A stretch of 64,000 nt of DNA from contig JAEMWC010000009.1 of assembly GCA_016490735.1 (NCBI GenBank), forward strand, positions 82,501-146,500, read 5' to 3'. Of the stretch, positions 1 through 10,755 are shown one piece after another (positions within the stretch are counted from its first letter, which is position 1; each line of letters begins with the position of its first letter). The notes beneath the pieces are model-generated. The model had not been told where the DNA came from. It saw nothing but the letters and a program-made list of their open reading frames with translations, and searched no databases. The translations under genes and the position numbers were made by a program. The DNA comes from Pachyseris speciosa. Its lineage: Eukaryota; Cnidaria; Anthozoa; Scleractinia; Pachyseridae.

Positions 1-970
1 GACCAATACATAGTTAATCAAGTCACAACATATTGATAATTCTCATCACATTAGATAAAAATTGATGGTTGTCCATTGAGTTTCAATCGGCAAACAGTGA
101 AAATCCATAAAAACTGACAGTATCATTTCCTGTGCAGGGTGGTCATTAGGCATCGGAGATGCTAAATTTCACTTGTTTCCTGAAAGAGCTTTGCCCTTTC
201 ATAATAACTCTCCGGTTACTTTATGCTATTCTCCTGTTACAACAATTCTTAATGAAAACCCTGCCTGTGCTTATTGAATTTGATCCACTTTTGACATTAC
301 TGTTGGTTTTCAGTTGAAGATTATTGAAAACATGTTGAGTGACAGTAATAAAGCCTCTATGGGATGATTTACAGTTACAGACTATGTATTGGTGACTGCA
401 TAGTCAAAGTGAAAATTTCAAAATTTATTTTATCCTACATGCAAAGGTAATCAGAGGTTACGATAAAGTAAGATGATTGATATGGGTTTTCTTTCCTTCT
501 AACAAAAGTTAAAGATTTTGATTCACTTTGAAAGAGCAGTCCCTACAATCTTCTGAGTATCCACTTTTATTGACAATTCCAACTAACTGCATAACAATTG
601 TCGAAAAATATTGATAACTATCAACTTACTGACCAACTTTTGCAGGATTGGTTTTGCTTGATATGGAACATGCTGATTCATGCTGGGAGCAAAGATGGGA
701 TCACCACACATGTAACAGCACATTCCTGCACAACCCCGCAAATTACTGAATACATTGTACATGCATTATTGTACATACTAATTCTGTTCCAAAACTGGCG
801 AGCATTAATAGAGTTTGGGCAACGAAATGCATACATAATAATGTAGGACATGAGGCTGTGTAGAAATCTTGCCCATTCAGATTATACACTGTACAAATTT
901 GCACTTCTAAGAGGGTCATTAATTCATTTGTTGTTATAATAATTGTTGTCTTTAATAAATTAAAGCTTAC
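1..970. other. no identifiable gene; intron or flank of the minus-strand gene
   Basis: AT-rich sequence with no convincing coding exon on either strand. Positions 965-970 are the splice donor (GTAAGC on the minus strand) of the exon at 971-1527, so part of this stretch is probably an intron of that gene whose next exon lies outside or was not recognised. Confidence 0.5.
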
Positions 971-1527
971 CTTTGCTGCACTGTTCAGCACCTTTTCTGG
1001 TTTATAAAAGGAAAGCCTTTCAGCCACATCATTCCACCTTTCCTCCGCAACTTGCCACAAAGCAGTGGAGATACCATCTCTGTCATTCCAATAGAAGCTG
1101 GCAGGACCTTCTGTCTCAAAGCACTTTTCAGCTTGAGTTATACCAATGCCGATTTTATAGTCATCACAACTTCACTTTCTTGAAGACTTTCTGGTGCATT
1201 TTGTTGAATTAAGGCCATAATTATTTTTCTGCCATAGTCCAACAGTCTGTCCGCAGTGAACAGCAGTTGATCATGCACGTTTTCCACTGCTTCTGTGTTT
1301 TGAAATTGCACCTCAAAATCTGGTGGCGGCAAAGAATTTCCTCCACACAACTGTCCACTAAAATACGATGTCAGTTGTACTGCAAGTCTTAAAGATGAAA
1401 CGCTTCTGGCTGCGCAATAAATCTTCATCAAGCTACCCACTGTAGCGTGCACAAGAGGTGAAGCAAAAACAGCTTTGGCAAGCAAAGAATGTCTGCTCAA
1501 AACCACGGTCTCCTCCGTACAAGACAT
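971..1527 (-). CDS. first coding exon of an unrecognised gene (apparent 1-nt frameshift)
   Basis: An ATG at 1527 opens a reading frame beginning MSCTEETVVLSRHSLLAKAV. It runs about 124 codons, then hits a stop at 1138-1140. A second frame, reading QAEKCFETEGPASFYW and WQVAEERWNDVAERLSFYKP, carries on to a good splice donor at 970. Adding one A to the A4 run (plus-strand T4 at 1153-1156) joins both frames into 186 codons ending in phase 0 at the donor. I read this as one exon with a base lost in the assembly. The protein looks helical and has no motif I recognise; I give no function. It lies head-to-head with RTCA, 297 bp apart. A pseudogene is the alternative, but the intact donor and otherwise clean frames speak against it. 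Confidence 0.55.
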
Positions 1528-1824
1528 CCTCCTTAACCTCCTTCGTCAGCTCCTTAAAAGATTCTAGAGGGTGGGATCATTAAAATCGGACCATTCCTTA
1601 ACCAGGTAAGACTGTTTAAATGACGGGAGAGGCTTGCAAGTCTGTGAACAATGAATGAACAAAGCAGTTTTGTTTACCTCTTCCAGTTTTCTCTTTCTAT
1701 GAAAGGCGCGGCTGCATAGAATTTTCCGTTCCAGTTCTCACTCGGTTTTGAAGGAAAGGCCTGACTGTATTTTAATTTTGAGTTGTTTGGTGCAATACAA
1801 GTAAAATTTTTAATATTTCAAAAT
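1528..1824. promoter_or_regulatory. likely bidirectional promoter between the minus-strand gene and RTCA
   Basis: This 297-bp gap separates two divergent start codons, 1527 on minus and 1825 on plus. It must hold both 5' UTRs and core promoters. I see no TATA box that is clearly placed. The assignment rests on gene layout only. Confidence 0.45.
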
Positions 1825-4800
1825 ATGGCTTCGAGCGAGAACAACTCAAGCGAGACTATCATAATCGACGGCAGCATGATGGAAGGGGTAAGTTCTTGCC
1901 AAAAAGGAGTAATTACTCTATTAAATCAAGCTCCAGTGCTGTACGTATTTTCATACTCGTCTTTCACTTGTTGCCTCTTGTAATTAGGGTGGTCAGATAC
2001 TCAGAAATGCAGTGAGCTTTGCTTGCTTATTAAATTCTTCAGTCTGCGTACAAAATATCAGAGCTGGTAGATCAACTCCTGGACTGCGCGCCCAGCATAT
2101 GACAGGTAATACGAACAAATTCTCGTAGTGAAGTATCGCTGATGAATAAGAGGGGCATTACAATGGACGTTATGCACCAGTCATTTCAAACCCCCTCCAC
2201 CCCCCCCCCCCCCCCCAATTCGGGCTTGAAAGCGAGTGAAGTGGCGCATTCCCCGCCCCTACTGTTCCATACACAAATGGTGCTCTCTTTGTAAAACAAC
2301 TTATTATCGCCAAGCGTAACAAGGGTCAAAAAATATTGTTGCCAGCCATGAAATAAACACAGCACAGACCCCAAAGTCAAATGTCTTTATTGTAAAACTA
2401 ATTTCATTGATAACGTAAAGCTTGTGGGATGTGGCTGGAGTGACAAGGATATACCTCACAAATTAATGTGATTTGGTAAGCTGAAGCCACTCTAAAGGCA
2501 CTAAGGCCACATGGTAGCAGGCATTACCCCTTAAATCTACCAAAGCAAAGATTGAGCCCAAGCATTAGCAGCCATGGACAGCTGTTTCGGCCTTGTTAGG
2601 CCTCATCAGCATGGCATAGCTAATGCTCAGGCTCAAGTACCCACATATCCATAAAACAAGCAGTGAAAATGTAAAGCTTGTGGGATGTGGCTGGAGTGAC
2701 AACACAAGCTTTACATTTTCACTGCTTGTTTTATGGATATGTGGGTACTTGAGCCTGAGCATTAGCTATGCCATGCTGATGAGGCCTAACAAGGTCGAAA
2801 CAGCTGTCCATGGCTGCTAATGCTTGGGCTCAATCTTTGCTTTGGTAGATTTAAGGGGTAATGCCCGCTACCATGTGGCCTTAGTGCCTTTAGAGTGGCT
2901 TCAGCTTACCAAATCACATTAATTTGTGAGGTATATCCTAATTTCATTGATACTTCTGGATAAATTGATAACAAAATGAAACACAACAGACAACTACACC
3001 TTTTGCTGGTCATTACCAGAACATAATATAATACTTTGGGTTAAAAGCACATGCATACCGGAATGATTCAAGATTTTAATTTTCATTCAACAACAATTAA
3101 TAAAGGTTAAATCAAGTGAAAGCACACTGGAACGATTCTTTCAATATTCTCATTTGACAACAATGACTCAAGTACATAAAACATAATGGAAAATATGCCT
3201 CAATTTGTTGACCAAACTTTTTAGATCTTCGGCTACAACAGCCTTCTTTGGTCCATCATGGTGAAAACAAACTTTGCAAAGCATTTAATTCCATCCAGAC
3301 TGGAATCTACGATCGAGTACATCAAGAATGTGTCAATAATGTGTGCAAAATTACTATAAGGCGCAGATATGAAAACCGTTGACCAAGGAGTGACTGTCCC
3401 ACTTATTCCCCCAGTAGGGGATGCAAAGACCATGACTTCAGCAAATTCCCTGCCTACCAGGGAACCAAAATGGAGTGTATCTGAAGTGAAAGTCCCTGCA
3501 ATCCACCGCTAAGGCCCAAATGGGGCTGGCTGCAGGGGCTGCAAATGACTGGTGCATTAGAGACACACCCCTCCCATGAAAAGTTTTTTGGTTTGGAATT
3601 AAGTCCCTGTTTCGTGCCTTCCATGAAAACTCTCTATCTTATTTTTTTTTTTTTTTTTTTTTTTATTAACAAGATAGGATCATGAAACCTTACTGATTAA
3701 AATGTTAACCACAATTTCCTGTGAGTTCTACCTCAAAATACACACTCATTCCATATCAAAAGCATGCTGACACTCGTAGTCACAAATTGTCATGACAAGG
3801 ATACTTACTGCTAGGCACTCATAGTGTCTGTTATCAGAATGGGAGTGACTTTTAACAAAAACAGGTATACTTGTGACAGAGGGATGAGGCCCTATTAAGG
3901 TAAATTCTGACAGGTGACACAGCTGTGAAACAGCAACATGAAGCGAAATGATGATAAATGACGAGACTGATCCTGTGAAATGGCGACAGCAACAAAAATG
4001 GAAGCAAAATGGACAGCGACTTGATTGCATTTAGGCAGCAGAGAATGTAGAGAATGAGTTTGTAATTTCAAAACTGAGTTATGACACCCCTGAATTACAA
4101 CAACGCAATTTTTGGTGGAGAAACAACCTCGGAAACGGTCTAAACTTTCCGAAATTGTGATGTCAACAAGGTCGGTCACTGCATGAAATTCCGATAGCAA
4201 CATGTGGTCCTTCCGGAATTGCGACATGTAAAGGTTTGAAATTCAGACGGGGGACATAAATACCTCCCTAACAGGGCCTCAGGGATACTGGCCGCATGAA
4301 AAGGCAGTACCGGTACTTACATGTATCAAAGGGATAATTAAAATTAAATTGTTATCAATAAATACAATAATTATTGTATTTCAGGATTGCAGCTTATCAG
4401 AGATATCACTGCTGGAAAACTTGATGGAGATAAAGTAGGTTCTACGTCTGTTACCCTCGACCCTACAAGTATTGGTTCTGGAACATTCACTGCAGACACT
4501 AAAACAGCTGGGTAAAGGAGAGTTGTATTCAATTGATCAGTCACTTGCATTTAATTTAAGGAGACCACTACATAGAAAGGATGCCAAAGAAAGTAGTGCT
4601 ATAAGATCTAGAGAGTTGGGGGAGGAGGGGGGGGGGGCTTAGATGGCAAGGGAAGGAGGTTAATAAGAGAGGGGAATTAAACAGCAAGATGGGAGCTTAA
4701 AAGAGTATAGGGTCCTAAATATAGATAAAATACTTTTATTAAAATAAGGAAAATAAGGGTTTGGTGGGCTGACTTGACGGGAATGAGAAGAGAGGGGGAT

Positions 4801-7800
4801 GGCCGGAATGGCCATCAGTAGAGCTGGGCAGAGGATTTTTAGTGATGGTTTCAGGGGTTACTAACCTTGTATTAAAATTGCAGGAGTGTTTGTCTGCTGA
4901 TGCAGTTGGCTTTACCTTGTTTGTTGTTTGCACCCACGGCATCAGAGCTGATTCTCAAGGGGGGAACAAATGCAGAAATGGCACCACCTATAGATTATAT
5001 GACAGATGTAAGTTGTAAATACTGGATAGTATAAATTCAGCCTGAAGCCACTGATGCAATCAGGTGTGTTTTGGCTGGGCTGAAAGACAATGTGTTTTAA
5101 TAGTGTTTAATCCTTTTGAATAAGTTTGTCAAAATGTGCATATGGAAGACTTTTCTTCACATTTTCCCCTTTAGTAACAGCACAAGCAATGTAGCAGCTA
5201 TTGAGACATTTTACACCACTGGCATAGAAGACAGTAGAACAAGCAACAGAGCAATGCAAGCCCTGACAAAAATGGCCACTGCTACATATCAGGGCCAAGA
5301 AGTGCTACATTACTTAACATTATATGTTGCAGGTAAAAATTAACTTCAGGTAAAAATTTTTTAACATAGGTTGAATCTCAATTCCCTTTTAATTATTCAT
5401 AATTAGGGCTAGGAGACAAAGGAAATTATACCCTAACCCTAATTATTCATAATTAGGACAAGGAGACAAAGGAAATTGTACCCTAGCCCTAATTATTCAT
5501 AATTAGGACAAGGAGACAAAGGAAATTGTACCCTAGCCCTAATTATGAATAATTAGGGCTAGGAGACAAAGGAAATTATACCCTAGCCCTAATTATTCAT
5601 AATTAGGGCTAGGAGACAAAGGAAATTATACCCTAGCCCTAATTATTCATAATTAGGGCTAGCCCTAATTATGAGTAATTAGGGCAAGGAGACAAAGGAA
5701 ATATTTGTGATTCAACCTAGATTAACAAATTTTTACCTGAATTTAATTTTTACCTGAGCATATATTTATGGGGCAATGCACAGATGTGTCTCCCAGTGTT
5801 AATTTCTACACTGTTATGATCACTAATCCAATCACAAAAACATTTTGTCAAGCTTGATAACAAAAGAAGGATCAATAGTTGGCCATTAATCAGTTTGATT
5901 ATCTGATACTCTCACACAGGTTTTAAGACCCGTTGCTAAAAAATGGGTGTTGAATTTGACTGTAACATTATAAGAAGGTAAGTTATGTTTTCTTTGAATA
6001 GATCTAGAAAAGCTAACTAAAGGCTTCTAAGCATGTAGGAATTTATTTTGGTCAAAATTCCGATAGAAAAACAATGCTGTTGATCCTATTAAAATCTTAT
6101 TTGTTCAAAAGTCACTTTTTGGAATCACAAAGTTTACTTGTTTTATAACTTGAGAAAAAATTGGACCATGGCAGCACTGTCACTAGCTTTTAGGTTACAA
6201 AATTTCTAAATGTAGACAACGATTTACTGCCAACTGTTGCATCTGTCATATCAGCTGGGCATTAACTATGGGAAATCTTTGGCCGCAGCACTTATTGGCA
6301 AGCATGCACTACGACATTTAAAACAGATCAAAACATGTCATCTGAATAGTAACAAACATAACCATTCTATTTTTTGTTTGTTTGTTTGTTTGTTTTCTGA
6401 TGCAGATTCTTAATGTGCCTGGTAAAAGAGAAACTTTTTTCATCCAAAGTTCAGTTGTTAACCTACGATGTGAACCACTCTGCATGGTCATTACTTTAAA
6501 ATAAACCGCTAATCTAGCTATTATCACTTTATCTCCAAGAGGTTATTATCCTAAAGGAGGAGGTGAGATTCATGTGACCGTGAATCCAGTGAAACAGCTG
6601 CAGCCATTACAGTTACTGGAAAGAGGATCTCTAGCAAGAATAACCGGCCAAGCTTTTGTTGCTGGCGTACTTCCATTCAGGGTTGGTTACTTAAATCTGT
6701 TTCTTTTATGTGATTGAATAATCTGTTATGATAACAATAATGATGGTGGCGATGGCGATGGCGATGGTGATGGCAATTGCATCAGCAAAGGCGACGGCGA
6801 TAGCAATCGCAATGGTGATGACGATGACGATGACAATTCCCATCTAAAATTAAAAATGGAAATCATCTAGTCTCTTCAAAGAGGCAGACTTTTCCTAAGA
6901 CATGCTCATACTGGGTAGTTTAGCCATATTTTCTGTTGGAGTTTAGTCTCTGTCTTTGTCCATTTTTCTGTTCTTTTAAGTTATAATACTAGAAAGAAGG
7001 CTAGGAAATCCACAGTCTTGTTAAGGCTTCTTTTACACACCAACAGATAGCCCAAACAATGGCCAGGGAAGCAGACAGGATTCTCAAGAAGAAATATCCT
7101 GATGTTGATGTGAACATACAACCCATACAAGAACCAGCTCACAAAGCACATGGAACTGGAACTGGCATAATGTAACTCAATATTATTAATACTATTATAC
7201 AAATACAATATTTTGCAAACTCATTGTCAATGAATATTATAAGTAAATGAAAATTTCTTTTTGAAATAATGGTATGTTATGGTTTTTCAAACATTTCATT
7301 TATTACTGTTTTCTGTGGAAAAAATACCGATGATGTCAATAGACATGACAGCTGCAACCTTAATATCCTATGTTACAGTTTAAATTTGATCTCAGGTTAT
7401 TTTTTATTTAACCGAGGTCAAAATGAAATTCTTTTGTCTTCTTGTGAATAATTAGGGTTAGGAGACAAAGGAATTTCATTTTGACCTACAGTTGTAGGTT
7501 AAAGAAAAAATAACCTGAAATTAAATTTAACCTGTAACATATACATCTATATCAGTAAATTGCAAAATCCTTGTCAGGACAGTTAATGATTTATTAAATG
7601 TTATTCATATTACCAGGGTGATGGCAGAATCAACAACTGGATGTCGATTGGCTGGCTCAGCAGTTGGAAGGAAAGGTAAAATTATTTTTATTATAAATTA
7701 AATATTTAATGATTATCCTGTGAAATCGCATGGTTGCCTGATACTTAGCCGACAAGGCTGTAGACCGAGTTGGATAAAATCAGGGGATATTCCAAAGATT

Positions 7801-10469
7801 TAGCTGGATAATTATTGTTGTATTATTCAGCACATTGATGACAAAGTACAGATCACTGAGTTTAATGCAGAAAAGCTGGATAAGCCCTCATTTTTCTCCA
7901 CAACACACCAAATTGTGTATGTTGAAGGATATCTGTTGACTATGTACAATGAACTTGAGAGTGCCATGACCATATTTGGACACTATGTATTGAATAAAAA
8001 AATCTAATGTATATTCAGATGATTGCCTGTAGTCAAACGACAAGACGTCTGAATCTGTTAAAAAAAATGGAAGAGGTTTGAGGAAATAATCATTTGCTAA
8101 CTAAAGTAGAAACCTGTGTTAACATTATCAAGGCAAGTATGTTTTTATTTAGTAAAATAACTAGCAAGTACAGTATAAATGATGATGTACAGTAGTATGG
8201 TGTCACTGTTATCTGTAAACAGAAATTTATTTAACCATTTTGTGATTCAATTCCTTGTAAAATGACTTGTAAATGTGCAATTGCATGTGGAATGAAAAAA
8301 AGAATTAATGAAAGCTATAATTATTTTAAAGCAGTACTTCCCTGTCCTTTATATATGGTGGTTCTTACTTTTTAGTCTGGATGAAATTCCAAAATGTGGC
8401 CAAAAAATTCAAATGAGCTGTCCCTCCACAGGATGCCTTAATTCATTTTCCAACTGCATTATTTTTCATTTTTTGCAATAAGCATAGTTATTAGAACATG
8501 ATTTGTCTTTTGTTTTACTCAAGGTGTCCCAGCAGAAGAAGTCGCCAGGAATGCAGTTGATGAACTGTCAAACAGCCTTCAGTATAACACCTGTGTTGAT
8601 GAACATCTTCAAGATCAGGTGGGTAGTACATACTCAAACAACAAAATGAACTTTTTACTGAAAAGTCTACCAAACTGTGGAAAAGATTAACCATGTTCTT
8701 ATATTATTTGTTGAAAGAACTCTGTTAATGACTTTTTTCTAAAGGGTAGGTGAGAGAGGAAAAGCACTTTAAATGGAAGGATTTTGGCAGCTTAGGCCAG
8801 TTTATTCTAGAAGTGAAAAGGCTTATATTTCGTATTCAGGAGCAGGTACTGGAATGCAGGTACTGGGCAGGAGTTGGGCGGATGGTGGGGGGGGGGAATG
8901 GTGCAGGGGAATGGTGGTAGGGAGAATGGTGGGGGGGATGGTGGGGGAAAATTATGGGGGGGGGAGAATGTGGGGAGTATATTTTGAGAAGTTTGCAATA
9001 TATCCATTAAAATTTTATTTTCAGCTGATTATTTTTATGGCACTAGCCAAGGGACACTCATCACTGAGGTGTGGACCTCTGACCATGCACACTCAAACAG
9101 CAATTCATGTAGCAGAAAAAATCATGAAGGTAAGGACCTGGAATGTGATGAAGCAAGGTGTAGGTAAAAACAGTCCAGAGGCATCAAGGAAAAGGGTTAT
9201 CATTAGTAGCTGATATTGCCTATTGACCAGCAATTAACCCTTTAAAATCCAATAACAGAATGCACATTCTCCTGACTGCTCTCCAGAAATTTCTTATGGC
9301 ATTAACAAATGGTGGCATTCTCATCGGCCATTTAGAAGGGTAAATTAGATGCTGATCCTTCATGCCAGGAACTTTAAAGGCCCTGCCAGGGTAAATTCAG
9401 ATAAGTGACATGGCCCAAAAAGTAGCGACAGCACAGAAAATGAAATCCTGACAGGTGACATCGTTCCCGGCAAAATTCTGACGGTGGCATCAAGGCCAAG
9501 AATTAGCAATTTAAACACCGACACGGGAGATTTTAAAATTCAAACAAGTGACACATGACTCTCCCCTGGCAGGGCCCCTTTTTACTCTTAGCCATTTTGC
9601 CCTGCTTCTCACACAACAGATTGTGTCAAGTGGTTTCAACAATATTTTTATTGGCTCCTTGGTTGATCCCATCATTTCACTGATAGCAGCATACTTTTGC
9701 ACTCTGATGTCCTCATCAAAGTGCACATATATTAAACCACAATAAAAAACCCACATAAGATGGAAATCTGCTTGCCATGGCCATTGCTACAATCATGGAC
9801 AAAAGTAGTTGAGACACTCCCCTAAAAGCAACAATGTTCATTAAACACATGAGTTTTCCAGACTCCAATTCTCACATTTCAACTCTGTCTCCCCTTTTCA
9901 ATGTTGTAACCATGTGACAGTGTCCATGGAGCATATTTTAACATTGAAAAGGGGGAGAGGGGACTTGGCTGTCGACAAAAAAGAGGACTTTTTTCAATTA
10001 CGGAAGGATGCTAATAGAAAGCGTTTATTTCCTCAAATGTGTCAACACTTTTGTCCATGATTGTAGTTTATATAATAGCCAAAGTCAATTCATGCACTCT
10101 GATTGGTCAATCAGCTATGGTTTATTGTACCAGTAAACTCATGGAAATTTCGTGCGTCTTCTGAATTATTATATAAAAGCAATATACTACAAGTTTCTAT
10201 GGTTTATAGGCTGTGCTTATGATAGAACTGAAATGTCTGTCAGTGGAGGTTAAGCTATTTCAAACATGAAAGATTGCAGTGGCATGCAAAAATAAAGTAT
10301 TTCTCAGTTAATGCAGGAAGATAATATTTTAAATTAGCTGTAAATATTGTGCCTAAGTATTTTATCTCCCTTATTCTTTCAGGCAAAGTTTAAAGTTCAG
10401 CAGACTTCAGACAAGGAAGAATGCACTATTGAATGCGATGGAATAGGCTTACAGAACCAAAATCTATAA
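1825..10469 (+). CDS. RTCA: RNA 3'-terminal phosphate cyclase, 11 exons
   Basis: The enzyme converts RNA 3'-phosphate to 2',3'-cyclic phosphate using ATP, via an adenylylated histidine. Exons: 1825-1887, 1988-2105, 4385-4511, 4884-5007, 5920-5977, 6540-6681, 7047-7171, 7617-7675, 8524-8618, 9025-9129, 10383-10469, all with GT-AG borders. The translation shows the family blocks in order: [94 protein letters not shown] and MHTQTAIH. The first His of the last block (about residue 326) aligns with human His320, the nucleotidyl acceptor. Phases agree throughout except in exon 5, where A6 at 5938-5943 must be A7 to read [13 protein letters not shown]. With that base the product is 367 aa, against 366 in human. 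The start gives [14 protein letters not shown], with family homology from residue 11 on. The exon 6 donor is a weak GTTGGT. Confidence 0.93.
2559..2625 (-). ncRNA. hammerhead ribozyme, type I, left palindrome arm
   Basis: On the minus strand the order is GCCATG, CTGATGA (plus 2603-2609), helix II GGCCT-AACA-AGGCC, GAAA (plus 2585-2588), a minimal helix III (CAGCTG), then GTC (plus 2577-2579) followed by CATGGC (plus 2571-2576). CATGGC pairs fully with GCCATG to form the inner helix I. The outer helix I is GCATTAG with CTAATGC across an internal loop. All core nucleotides of the hammerhead consensus are present. Cleavage is predicted after the C at plus 2577. The very short helix III is as reported for Penelope-like elements, where two molecules may pair to act as a dimer. 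Confidence 0.8.
2759..2823 (+). ncRNA. hammerhead ribozyme, type I, right palindrome arm
   Basis: This is the mirror copy of the left-arm ribozyme. CTGATGA lies at 2776-2782, helix II at 2783-2796 with loop AACA, GAAA at 2797-2800, helix III CAGCTG at 2801-2806, and GTC at 2806-2808. GCCATG (2770-2775) pairs with CATGGC (2809-2814), and GCATTAG with CTAATGC outside it. Predicted cleavage is between 2808 and 2809. One change from the left copy puts a G-U wobble at 2784/2795 in helix II and should not break the fold. It is on the same strand as RTCA, so it could in principle cleave the RTCA intron 2 transcript. Confidence 0.8.
5322..5766. mobile_element. foldback element with an internal 50-bp tandem array
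   Basis: Inverted ends (about 5331-5384 and 5705-5757), both built on CAGGTAAAAATTAA and continuing to AGGTTGAAT, enclose five-plus copies of an exact 50-bp unit that starts AATTATTCATAATTAGG (5391, 5441, 5491, 5541, 5591). The unit itself contains the palindromic AATTATTCATAATTAGGGCT and its complement. It lies in RTCA intron 4. The layout is that of a non-autonomous DNA element whose core has expanded; no transposase is visible. The same core is seen once in the element at 7365-7553. Confidence 0.65.
6738..6838. repeat. GATGGC-type simple repeat
   Basis: This is an imperfect run of GATGGC/GATGAC hexamers in RTCA intron 6. It is a degenerate microsatellite with no coding role. Confidence 0.7.
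7365..7553. mobile_element. MITE-like foldback element, single-core relative of 5322-5766
   Basis: Arms of roughly 60-70 bp, TATGTTACAGTTTAAATTTG on the left and its near complement ending CTGTAACATA on the right, enclose the core GAATAATTAGGGTTAGGAGA. That core is the repeat unit of the 5322-5766 element. It lies in RTCA intron 7. Confidence 0.65.
8872..8976. repeat. GGGGAATGGT-type purine-rich tandem repeat
   Basis: This is a G-rich run of degenerate ATGGTGGGGGG units in RTCA intron 9. It opens a long frame only because of low complexity; no gene is supported. Confidence 0.6.
9790..10063. mobile_element. Tc1/mariner-type MITE
   Basis: The terminal inverted repeat CAATCATGGACAAAAGT and its complement at 10047-10063 are flanked by TA on both sides (9788-9789 and 10064-10065). 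TA is the duplication made by Tc1/mariner transposases. The interior holds a second inverted pair (CCCCTTTTCAATGTT / AACATTGAAAAGGGG). No transposase frame remains; it is 274 bp long, in RTCA intron 10. Confidence 0.75.
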
Positions 10470-10525
10470 ATACATGTACAATCTCTTGCAAAAAATATTT
10501 AATTGACAATATATTAATTAAAAAC

Positions 10526-10531
10526 AATAAA
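10526..10531 (+). terminator. polyadenylation signal of RTCA
   Basis: AATAAA lies 57 bp after the RTCA stop codon, a usual distance for a short 3' UTR. No second signal is needed. Confidence 0.6.
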
Positions 10532-10755
10532 TTTCCACGAAGATTTACTATTGCCCTACTGTTTGTTTTTTCTTCTTGGTGACACATTGTATCAGGGAGT
10601 TGTCTTTAAATGAACTAGCAAACTCTGTAAGACTCTGCATTGATTTACATATCACCCCTACCCCTCCCCCCACTCCACCCCACCCCCCCGCCACTCCACC
10701 CCACCCAAATGATCTTCCTTGTTACACCCTTCAAGACCCCAGTCCTTCCATGCTC

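Larger units (their letters stand above)
2398..2952. mobile_element. palindromic ribozyme-bearing retroelement fragment in RTCA intron 2
   Basis: Arms 2446-2682 and 2703-2939 (237 bp each) are reverse complements with only two mismatches that I noticed, around a 20-bp spacer. The 15-bp direct repeat CTAATTTCATTGATA flanks the block at 2398-2412 and 2938-2952 and looks like a target-site duplication. A 32-bp sequence beginning GTAAAGCTTGTGGGATG occurs at 2414-2445 and again at 2671-2702, so the left half is slightly more than one 257-bp unit. Each arm carries a hammerhead ribozyme. Penelope-like elements and retrozymes are known to carry such ribozymes in repeats; which of these this is cannot be told because no protein is encoded. 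Confidence 0.75.

Noticed and set aside
2565..2820. Two 65-aa frames with almost the same protein on opposite strands
   Set aside because: They are the mirrored arms of the palindrome read on each strand, not genes.
5116..5343. 75-aa plus-strand frame in RTCA intron 4 that ends at the foldback element
   Set aside because: Composition looks protein-like on both strands, but there is no start context, no splice logic with RTCA and no recognised motif; possibly an old element fragment.
8773..9213. 146-aa plus-strand frame
   Set aside because: It starts in a G-rich low-complexity run and only by chance overlaps RTCA exon 10, which is read correctly with its own splice borders.
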